Shown here: piece by piece, positions 17,243 to 25,500 of the stretch
How positions within the stretch are numbered: position 1 is the first letter of the stretch
Layout: each line of letters opens with the position of its first letter
NCBI GenBank assembly: GCA_018240785.1
Contig: JAFEFC010000016.1
Coordinates: forward strand, 1-64,000
DNA from: Pseudomonadota bacterium
Lineage (GTDB): Bacteria; Pseudomonadota; Gammaproteobacteria; Burkholderiales; Rhodocyclaceae
Length of the DNA stretch: 64,000 nucleotides
Reading direction: 5' to 3'
Notes under the pieces: generated by a model
Databases searched by the model: none
What the model saw: only the letters and a program-made list of their open reading frames with translations
Told to the model about the DNA's origin: nothing
Program-made: the position numbers and the translations under genes

Positions 17243-18058
17243 TCACGCAGTAGCGTCGGCGCGGTCGGTCTGCAGCACGATGTGGCGGATGTCGAGCAAG
17301 GGGTATTCGCCGGCATTGGTGGCGATCACCCGTTGTCCGCTGCCCTGGAATACACCGGCACTGGATTCGATCCAGTCTGTCTTGCGAGCCAGCGCCACCA
17401 GACCGTCATCGGCGGATTCCGAACCGGGGTAGCGCGACGGAATCAGGGCCATGGTTTCGCCGCCATTGCTGAAGCGCAGATGCGCCGGCAACCAGACCCA
17501 ATCACGCAGATCGACCGGCTCCTCGATGTCGATGCGGGACAGGCGCGAGAACGGAACCCAGTAGTAGCGGCCATTGACGATCGCCTCCAGCACCGGCCCC
17601 AGTCGCATGTCGGCATCGGCGATCCAGTCGAACGTCTGGTCGTCGAGCGTTCCGGAGGTCGTCGGCGCCTGTTCGAATGCGTCGCTGCGCAACTTCTCGG
17701 CGGCGCTGGCCTCGCCCCGCCCGGCGCGGATCAGCGACTCGATCAGCAGCGCAATCCAGCCCTCAGGTTCGCCGAACAGCATGGGCGAGCGGTTCCCCTG
17801 GAAGACGTCGCTGCGCACCCGCTCGCACAGGATGGCATCGCGATACATCTCGCGCATCGCGAGGGCCGCCGGGTCCAGTTGTGCGCACAATTCGAGCTGG
17901 GTCTGCGCGCGCTCCCACTGGCCCAGCACGCACAACAATTGAAAGAGGAAGACCCGCAGCCGGGTGTCGTCCGGCTTGTCGCGCACCATTCCCTGCAAGG
18001 CCGCAAGCGCGCCCGCGGGATCGCCGCTACGCAGTACCTGCTCGGCATCCAGGCTCAT
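17243..18058 (-). CDS. tagJ: T6SS accessory protein TagJ (ImpE family)
   Basis: This encodes 271 residues of the ImpE/TagJ family. The N-terminal half has TPR-like helices (EQVLRSGDPAGALAALQGMV, then VFLFQLLCVLGQWERAQTQL), and the C-terminal domain has DWVWLPAHLRFSNGGETMAL and LIPSRYPGSE. In characterised systems TagJ binds the N-terminus of TssB and modulates sheath recycling by TssH. It sits between the hcp genes and tssE. Confidence 0.9.
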   Translation of the reverse strand: MSLDAEQVLRSGDPAGALAALQGMVRDKPDDTRLRVFLFQLLCVLGQWERAQTQLELCAQLDPAALAMREMYRDAILCERVRSDVFQGNRSPMLFGEPEGWIALLIESLIRAGRGEASAAEKLRSDAFEQAPTTSGTLDDQTFDWIADADMRLGPVLEAIVNGRYYWVPFSRLSRIDIEEPVDLRDWVWLPAHLRFSNGGETMALIPSRYPGSESADDGLVALARKTDWIESSAGVFQGSGQRVIATNAGEYPLLDIRHIVLQTDRADATA

Positions 18059-18081
18059 GTTTCCTCCCGCTTGAAGGGGGG

Positions 18082-18564
18082 TCAGAGGGTTTCGGTCTCG
18101 AACAGCATGGCACCCTTGCCCATGCCGTCTTCGCCTTGCGGCACGTACTCGATGCTGATCTTCTGGAACGACAGGCTCAGCCGCTCGATCAGCACCGGCT
18201 GTTCCTCGCCCACGGACTCGACGTCGAACGAGGTGATGCGGCCGTTCTCCATCGTCACGGTGTAGTAGTCCAAGGGCGCCTTCCCCGCCTTGCGAACGGT
18301 CAGCGTCGCCTTCGTGATGAGATCGTTGTTCCGCATCGCCGACATCAGCGGCGTCGACGCGCTATCCACCCGCTTGCTGACCAGCATCTCGCGCAGCGAA
18401 GCCTTGGTGGTGGTGCCTGCGCCGCCCATCTCGGTGCGCGCCTGCATTCCCCACGACCATCCGAGCACGTCAATCTCGTCCTTGCGCGCCTCGTCCTGGG
18501 ATTCGCCCTTGATCGTGCCCGAGCGGGCGCCTTCGACCTTCAGGAACATGTCTGACTTGGGCAC
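18082..18564 (-). CDS. hcp: Second Hcp-family T6SS tube protein
   Basis: This encodes 160 residues from a GTG at 18564 (VPKSDMFLKVEGARSGTIKG), preceded by AAGGAG at 8-base spacing. The Hcp/EvpC family is shown by EIDVLGWSWGMQ and by the C-terminal ERLSLSFQKISIEYVPQGED. It diverges from the neighbouring Hcp, especially in the 40-80 loop and the C-terminus (MGKGAMLFETETL). It may be an alternative tube subunit or a cargo-specific Hcp. It lies between the main hcp and tagJ. Confidence 0.88.
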   Translation of the reverse strand: MPKSDMFLKVEGARSGTIKGESQDEARKDEIDVLGWSWGMQARTEMGGAGTTTKASLREMLVSKRVDSASTPLMSAMRNNDLITKATLTVRKAGKAPLDYYTVTMENGRITSFDVESVGEEQPVLIERLSLSFQKISIEYVPQGEDGMGKGAMLFETETL

Positions 18565-18699
18565 CCTGGATGCTCCTTGTTTGGCGAGATGGACGAATCG
18601 ACACGCGCGACACAACCGCCGCAACTGCACGACGCCGGGCGACCCTGCGTCGCCCGGACAGTACGGCTCACGACACGACAGGCAAAGCTCGACCGCGCG

Positions 18700-19182
18700 T
18701 CAGCAGGCCTCGTTCTTGGCGATGTTCCAGCACGCTTCCTTCGCCGAGCCACCGGTGCCGTCGGGATTTTGCGGCGTGTATTCGATCTTGAACTCGGCAA
18801 AGTTCAGCGAGATGCTCTCGGTCAGGCGGTCTTCGCCTCCGCTGCCGCCGGTGGAAACCGACGTGACGATGACTTCCTTCATCGTCAGCTTGATGTATTC
18901 CAGCGCCTCCTTGCCGGCCTTGCGCACGGTGAGCTTCGCCTCCGGGTAGTGGCTGCCGTCGCAGCATGCCTTGATCAGCGCGTGCGTTGCGGCATCCACA
19001 TACTTGGTGATCGAGATGTCCTGCACGCTGACCTTGCCCGAACCGCCGCCGCCGCCCATGTGGGTCGTGCCGGACTGGCTCATGCCCCAACTCCACGAGA
19101 GGACGTCGATTTCCTTCTCGTGCTTGCCGTCGGTCGATTCGCCTTCGATGTCACCGATCTTGATGAACATGTCTACAGCCAT
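18700..19182 (-). CDS. hcp: T6SS tube protein Hcp
   Basis: This encodes 160 residues (MAVDMFIKIGDIEGESTDGK), the hexameric ring protein that stacks into the T6SS inner tube. Family motifs are KEIDVLSWSWGMSQSG, a Gly-rich loop MGGGGGSGKV and the C-terminal SISLNFAEFKIEYTPQNPDG. It has the usual length and lies directly downstream of tssC. It is probably the principal Hcp because of this position and its closer match to the family consensus. Confidence 0.95.
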   Translation of the reverse strand: MAVDMFIKIGDIEGESTDGKHEKEIDVLSWSWGMSQSGTTHMGGGGGSGKVSVQDISITKYVDAATHALIKACCDGSHYPEAKLTVRKAGKEALEYIKLTMKEVIVTSVSTGGSGGEDRLTESISLNFAEFKIEYTPQNPDGTGGSAKEACWNIAKNEAC

Positions 19183-19258
19183 GATGCGTCTCCTTCGTTC
19201 GGGATGCTGCTAGCCTCGCGGCGAACCGTACCGCCTCGCGACGGCACTCATTGGCACC

Positions 19259-20749
19259 TCACGCCCCCTTGGCGGAGGGCAGTTTCGAAACCAGCCGCAG
19301 CGAGACGGTCAGTCCCTCGAGCTGGTAATGGGGGCGCAGGAAGAACTTGGACGTGTAATAGCCGGGATTGCCTTCCACTTCCTCGATCTGCACCTCCGCC
19401 GCAGCCAGCGGCTTGCGCGCCTTCGTCTGCTCGGACGAATGCGCCGGGTCCCCATCGACGTAGTTCATGATCCATTTCTGCAGCCAGCGCTGCATGTCGT
19501 CCTTCTCCTTGAACGACCCGATCTTGTCGCGCACGATGCACTTCAGATAGTGCGCAAAGCGGCAGCAGGCGAACAGGTAGGGCAGACGCGCTGACAGGTT
19601 GGCATTGGCGGTGGCGTCGGGATCGTCGTACTCCGCCGGCTTCTGCAGGGATTGCGCACCGATGAAGGCGGCGAAGTCGGAGTTCTTGCGATGCACGATG
19701 GGCATGAAGCCGTTCTTCGCCAGCTCGGCCTCGCGCCGGTCGGAAATCGCGATCTCCGTCGGGCACTTCATGTCCACCCCGCCATCGTCGGTGGGGAAGG
19801 TATGCACCGGCAGCCCTTCCACCGCCCCGCCCGACTCGATGCCGCGGATGCGCGAACACCAGCCATAGAGCTTGAACGAACGGTTGATATTCACCGCCAT
19901 CGCGTACGCGGCATTGGCCCAGGTGTAGCGCGTGTGGTCAGCCGAGCCGGTGTCCTCCTCGAAGTCGAACTCCTCGACCGGGCTGGTCTTCGCGCCGTAA
20001 GGCAGGCGCGACAGGAAGCGTGGCATCGCCAGGCCCACGTAGCGCGCGTCGTCGGACTCGCGCAGCGAACGCCAGGCGGCGTATTCCGGTGTCATGAAGA
20101 TCTTCGTCAGGTCGCGCGGATTGGCCAGCTCCTGCCATGAATCCATCTGCATCAGCGTCGGGCTGGCGCCGGCGATGAAGGGCGAATGCGCCGCGGCGGA
20201 CACTTTCGACATCTCGCCCAGCAGCTCTACGTCGGGCGGGCTCTGGTCGAAGTAGTAATCCCCCACCAGGCAGCCGAACGGCTCGCCGCCGAACTGGCCA
20301 TACTCTTCTTCATAGACTTTCTTGAACAGCGGGCTCTGGTCCCACGCCGTGCCCTTGAACTTCTTCAGTGTCTTGCCCAGATCCAGCTTGGTGATGTTCA
20401 TCACCCGGATCTTCAACATCTCGTCGGTTTCGGTGTTGTTGATCAGGTAATGCAGGCCGCGCCACGCACCCTCGAGCTTCTGGAAGTCCGGGTGATGCAG
20501 GATGAGATTGACCTGCTCGGTCAGCTTGCGATCGAGCTCGGCGATGATGGCCTCGATCGACTTCACGACGTCCGGGCTGATGATCTTCGTGTTCATCAGC
20601 GCCTGTTGCGCCAGTGTCAATACCGCCCGCTCGACTGCGCTGCTGGCCTCGGGCGTCTTGGGCTTGAATTCCTTCTGCAGCAGTGTGCCGAGTTCGTCGC
20701 CTTCCAGCGTGACGCCTGAAAGCTGGGTGCTTTGCTGTACTTCCGCCAT
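19259..20749 (-). CDS. tssC: T6SS sheath large subunit TssC
   Basis: This encodes 496 residues, the usual TssC (VipB/ImpD) length. It forms the contractile sheath with TssB. Conserved stretches include LEGAWRGLHYLINNTETDEM, FGCLVGDYYFDQSPPDVELL, YVGLAMPRFLSRLPYG and the C-terminal QKWIMNYVDGDPAHSSEQTK. The ATG at 20749 has an AGGAG ribosome site, 33 bases after tssB. Confidence 0.97.
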   Translation of the reverse strand: MAEVQQSTQLSGVTLEGDELGTLLQKEFKPKTPEASSAVERAVLTLAQQALMNTKIISPDVVKSIEAIIAELDRKLTEQVNLILHHPDFQKLEGAWRGLHYLINNTETDEMLKIRVMNITKLDLGKTLKKFKGTAWDQSPLFKKVYEEEYGQFGGEPFGCLVGDYYFDQSPPDVELLGEMSKVSAAAHSPFIAGASPTLMQMDSWQELANPRDLTKIFMTPEYAAWRSLRESDDARYVGLAMPRFLSRLPYGAKTSPVEEFDFEEDTGSADHTRYTWANAAYAMAVNINRSFKLYGWCSRIRGIESGGAVEGLPVHTFPTDDGGVDMKCPTEIAISDRREAELAKNGFMPIVHRKNSDFAAFIGAQSLQKPAEYDDPDATANANLSARLPYLFACCRFAHYLKCIVRDKIGSFKEKDDMQRWLQKWIMNYVDGDPAHSSEQTKARKPLAAAEVQIEEVEGNPGYYTSKFFLRPHYQLEGLTVSLRLVSKLPSAKGA

Positions 20750-20782
20750 TGCCTTCTCCTGGATCGTTGGTGGGCCCGGCGA

Positions 20783-21322
20783 TTACGCGGCGCCGCCTTC
20801 CTCGGGTTTCGCCGCTTCCGCCTTGCCCTCCTCGGGTTTCCTGGCGGCCGCGAGCGACTGCAGCAGGGCCGGATCCTGGATCACCTTGGCGATCAGTTCC
20901 TCCGCGCCACTCTTGCCATCCATGAAGGTGATCAGGTTCGACAACTGCTGTCGCGCCTCGAGCAGCTTGTTCAGCGCATCCACCTTGCTCGCCACCGCCG
21001 CCGGAGAGAAATCGTCCATGCTCTCGAAGGTGATCTCGACGCTCAGGTTGCCCTCGCCCGTCAGCGTGTTCGGCACCTGGAAGGCGACGCGCGGCTTCAT
21101 CGCCTTCATGCGGCTGTCGAAGTTGTCGACGTCCACCTCCAGGAACTTGCGCTCGGCCACCGGCGGCAACGGCTCGGCAGGCTTGCCCGACAGATCCGAC
21201 AGCACGCCCATGACGAAAGGCAACTGGATCTTCTTCTCCGCGCCGTACAACTCGACGTCATACTCGATCTGCACGCGCGGAGCGCGATTGCGCGCGATGA
21301 ACTTCTGGCTGCTGGTGACCAC
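20783..21322 (-). CDS. tssB: T6SS sheath small subunit TssB
   Basis: This encodes 179 residues from a GTG at 21322 with GAGGAG upstream. It is the TssB (VipA/ImpB) family: APRVQIEYDVELYGAEKKIQ at the start, PFVMGVLSDLSGKP, then RKFLEVDVDNFDSRMKAMKP and the C-terminal LEARQQLSNLITFMDGKSGA. It pairs with TssC in the sheath. The last 20 residues are Glu/Ala/Lys-rich and low complexity. Confidence 0.96.
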   Translation of the reverse strand: MVTSSQKFIARNRAPRVQIEYDVELYGAEKKIQLPFVMGVLSDLSGKPAEPLPPVAERKFLEVDVDNFDSRMKAMKPRVAFQVPNTLTGEGNLSVEITFESMDDFSPAAVASKVDALNKLLEARQQLSNLITFMDGKSGAEELIAKVIQDPALLQSLAAARKPEEGKAEAAKPEEGGAA

Positions 21323-21390
21323 GTCCTTTCTCCTCGTCTACTCGATGACATACTGAAGCAATGACGCCTGACGGCACTGCCCGCGCCTCG

Positions 21391-22422
21391 CTAACCGTCT
21401 CGCCCGGGGCCGGCGATCGACTCGATCTGCTTGAGGCTCTCGGGTGCCATGTCCTTGATGATGTCCACGAAATTCATGCTGACCAGCCGTCTCGCGCGCT
21501 TGATCAGCAAGGGGGCGGGATTCGTCGGTTCGTTGCGCTCGAAATAGGCAATGACCTTGTCGATCATCAACAAGGCTTCCTCGCGCGTGCGGATCTCGAC
21601 ATTCATCGGCCTCTCCCCTGCTCCGCCAACCGGCGCCGAAACCGACTCCGCTTCGGGCACGGAACCTGTGGCGTCGCCTGCCGCAGCGCCGTCTCCAACC
21701 GCACCGCGGACGACCTGATTCAGCATAGACAAGATCACCATCAACGGCTTGAAATCGGGCGCCCGCTCAGGCCCCACCTTGTCGTTGAGCAAATTGGCGA
21801 GTGCCCTCGTCTCGGCCAGGGTCTCGCCCACGCGAGCAAGCGCGGCGGCATCTTCGCGCGCCACGCTGGCGAGGATGGCATCGATCTGGCGCTGCGAAAC
21901 CGACTCCGCGTCCTTGCGCGCGGGCAGGCGACCCAGTGCCACCTCGATATCGCGGACGCTGACCTGACCATCCTGGCGGGATTGCATGAAGCGCGCGGTG
22001 CGCAGGTCACGAATCAGCGCCTCGCCATCGACCAGTGGCGCCAGCGCATTCATGCGCATCGTCGGGTCGTTGTCGTCTTCCGCGTCCAGCAGCGGATACA
22101 CCGTGTCCCAGTAACGCTCGAGCAACCGCAGGATCAGTCGCAGGCCGGGGAGCAGACCGGCGAAGCCCTCGGTCCGCACCAGCGCACGCACGAGGAGTGC
22201 GGCAATGCGCAGATCCTTCGAGCGCTGCAGCAGCGCCAGCGCGTCTTCGCGCACCTGCCCCCAGGCAGGCTCCTCGGCAGCGACGAAGGTGTCGCCGAAC
22301 TGCTGTTCCGGCTTGCCCTGGGCCGCCTGCTCGAGGTCCCTGAACGCGGCGTCGTACTCGAGATCCGGGCCGCAGGGTGGCTGCTCGGCAGTCTCCTGAA
22401 GCAGTGACTCGACATCGATCAC
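21391..22422 (-). CDS. tssA: T6SS protein TssA (ImpA N-terminal domain)
   Basis: This encodes 343 residues from a GTG at 22422 (VIDVESLLQETAEQPPCGPD), preceded by GGAG at 7-base spacing; the open frame continues upstream without ribosome site. The ImpA_N domain is clear: DLEYDAAFRDLEQAAQGKPE, WGQVREDALALLQRSKDLRI and ERYWDTVYPLLDAEDDNDP. TssA guides tube and sheath assembly. The short C-terminal domain (REEALLMIDKVIAYFERNEP, then APLLIKRARRLVSMNFVDII) is the TssA1-type end. It is the first T6SS gene of the minus-strand operon. Upstream (22450-22575) a TTGACG hexamer occurs but no good -10 follows. Confidence 0.93.
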   Translation of the reverse strand: MIDVESLLQETAEQPPCGPDLEYDAAFRDLEQAAQGKPEQQFGDTFVAAEEPAWGQVREDALALLQRSKDLRIAALLVRALVRTEGFAGLLPGLRLILRLLERYWDTVYPLLDAEDDNDPTMRMNALAPLVDGEALIRDLRTARFMQSRQDGQVSVRDIEVALGRLPARKDAESVSQRQIDAILASVAREDAAALARVGETLAETRALANLLNDKVGPERAPDFKPLMVILSMLNQVVRGAVGDGAAAGDATGSVPEAESVSAPVGGAGERPMNVEIRTREEALLMIDKVIAYFERNEPTNPAPLLIKRARRLVSMNFVDIIKDMAPESLKQIESIAGPGRDG

Positions 22423-22575
22423 GAAGCGTCTCCGGTGAATTGCGTCCGTCGTACCATTCGCTGCAGGCAGGGGACTCGCCCCATGCAAGCCGGGTAGGCT
22501 GCGCTCGCTCCCGGCAAACGTCAATAGGGGCTTCTGCCCTGTTTCACACCTACGCTGCAGTGCTATCCCGCCACC

Positions 22576-25500
22576 TCAGAAATCGCTGCAGCCGTGGCTC
22601 TCGTCGACATCGACGCAGTTCGACAGATTGGGCTTCAGCCGCACCCGCGACCACTCGATCGACAGGATGTCCGAACCCTGCGTCGCCATCGCTCCCGTCA
22701 GAGGCCCGGTGGCGACGCACATCGCCGGCAGGCCCAGGTTGCGGTCATAGAGATAGGTGGTTTCGGTGGTGGGGCGCAGGACATCGTGATGCTGGTCGTC
22801 GAGATTCACTGCCGTGATCGTCAGTGCGGTCGCATTGCCCGGCGCCTGCTGGAACACATAATTGCGTGCGGTGAGCCCGCTCCCGTCGATTGCGTAGCGC
22901 CCCGGTGGCGTCGACAAGTTCGCCTCGGTCGAGAACACCAGCCCCCCCGCCGTTGCCGTCGCGATTGTCTGTCCGAGCCTGAATCCGGTCACCGAACCGG
23001 TCAGTGGCGGATTGGGCTGCGCCACCAGGCGCGCGGCCGGGTCGGCCACGTACGTCAAGACCGCGGGATCGACCCTCAGGGATCCAGCCGTCACATTCAG
23101 CAGGTAGCCCACCGGCGAGATCAAGCTGCCCGAGGCGTTGTCGATCGGATACGGCCCGACGTCGGATGCAAGGGTTGCCGTGGTGGTCAGACTGCCAGTC
23201 AGTGCGTCAGTCTGCACATCCCCATTCACCAGCCCTCCCCTCACCGTGGGCACGAGTGGCGGATTTGCCTCACCGTACTGGCGGCTGACGTTCGGCGCGT
23301 CGACCAACAACACCGGGCGGTCCGCGTAGATGAACCGATTGCCAGCGGCAGGAATGACCACGCCACTGTCGCAGGCCGCGGCACCGTAGGCGCAACCGTA
23401 AAGATTGGGCTGCGGGGAAGTCGGCGCCAGTGCCCCGCGTTGCTCACCGACCCAGGTCTGCGCCCAGATCCGCCACGTGCCGCCCGCGCCCGGTGTCAGG
23501 GCGCCACCACTATTGATGAAATTCGCGGCGGACACGAGCGTGATGTTCGAGCCGGCATCCAGGGTGGTGATGTTCTGGCCGAGGGTGATCGGGCCGGACA
23601 GGGTGCGGACGAAGAAGTCACCAAAGGACGATGAATTGGCAGCGGTAAGAACCTGCACCGTACCGGTGCCCGTCGAGAACCCAAGACCCGACACTGGTCC
23701 TATCACTATCGGCCCGGCATTGACGAAGGCGAACGATGCAGGCGGATCAACGGCCAGAGTATTGACGCTGTTCGGGTACTTTGTCAGATCAACGACCGCA
23801 GTGCGCGTCGCGCGAACGAGAAACGAATCGGCCACAATCGGGCCGCCAGCCGCCTGACTCAGCGGACCAGCAGACGCAAGCGTCAATGTGTGTCCGGCCA
23901 CATTCAGAGGACCGAAGGAAATGCCGGCCGAACCACTTCCTTCATTCTGCAGCGTCAGATTCGACGTCAGGTTGAGTCCGGCCGCGGGCGTGGCGATCAG
24001 CCCCGTATGGGTATTGCTGCCAATGACGATCGAGCCGGTTGCTCCAGAGATCGCGCTCAGATCGGTGGGATCGAGTTCGAACCCTGTGCGCGCCGTGCTG
24101 CCCACGTTGATGGGAATGGTGTTGGCCGCAAGGATCGCCGTGCCGTCGCCGCTCAGGCCACCAGGCACGAACACCAGCGCCCCTGAAGTCTGGATCGTCG
24201 CCGGGAAAATGCCGTCGCCGCTGGAGTACAGCGCAATGCTGTCCGATGTGCCGGCGTTGCGGGCACGCAGGATGATGTCGGCGCTTTGGGCCGGCCCGCC
24301 GACCGTTGCCGCACCTAGGCTCAGGCCGACCTGATCGGTGGCGGAAGTCACCCCGGTGATGCGCATGTCGCCCGTTCCACTGCGGAGGACATCGCTGAAT
24401 CCCAGATCGACACCCGGAGCACCGCCACCGATGCCGCGCAGGTCGAGCGAGCCGGACGCGATCAAGGAGGTATTGAAGCTCGAATAGCCCGCTGCACCAA
24501 CGCGGTCTGCGGTTGGTGCACCTACGGTTGCGGCAATGCCGGTCACCGAGATGTCATTCGCTGCGACGCTCGAATTCAGGATGCGAACGCCATCCGATCC
24601 CAAGCTATCGTTGCTGCCAATTCCCGCGACGCCGGCCGCCCCGTCGGGGGAAGGAACGGATACCGCTGCCAAGAATAGGCGGCCACCCGCGCCACCCGCC
24701 CCGGCCGCACCACCGACGGCACCGGCGCCGCCGAAACCACCGCGCCCGAAAATCACGATGTTGCCCAAGGCGGATGCGAGGCTGCTTCCGGCAAGACTGG
24801 TCACCCCGCCGATATTTGACCCCACGCCTCCAGCAAATCCACCATTGCCGCCTGCCCCTCCGACGCCGCCAGGCCCGAGCGTCGAATTACCGCCGTCCCC
24901 GCCGCTACCGCCCGCACCTCCACTTCCAGCGCTACCGTCATTGCCCGCCGCTCCACTCAGTTCGAGTCTGCCGGCCGCACTCACCCTTGGAGCAACCGAT
25001 CCAAACAGCAGCACTCCAGCCCCACCATCACCCGCAAAACCGCCAAAACCGCCAGAGCCACCCGCGCCACCGGCGCCGCCGGCCGGTCCGTCAGCCCCGC
25101 CATTCGCGCCATCCCCGCCACGCCCACCCGCGCCACCGCCTGCACCGCCTCCACCATTTCCGCCGGTCCCGGTGAACGACACCGGTCCGGCACTGCTGAC
25201 GATTTCTGCGCCCGTGCCGAGCAACACGCCGCTGCCGCCGTTACCGCCGCTACCTCCGGCGCCGCCAGGCCCCCCCGCTGCGCCCGCGACCCCATCGCCC
25301 ACCCCGTTGCCTCCGACGACACCGGCCGCGCCCGCGGCACCATTTCCGCCGGCGGCTCCAATCCCACTGAGCGTGATCGAACCGGCGGCACTGGTGATCG
25401 TCGTGCGCTCGACAAGAATTCCGCTCCCACCGTCCTCACCTGAGCCGCCGGCACCGCCGGGTAGAACAGCCGCAAACCCGTCCGCCCCTGCACCGCCCTG

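Noticed and set aside
22423-22575. Sigma-54 promoter for the T6SS operon
   Set aside because: No GG-N10-GC element with proper flanks was found. Only a TTGACG hexamer without a matching -10 is present.
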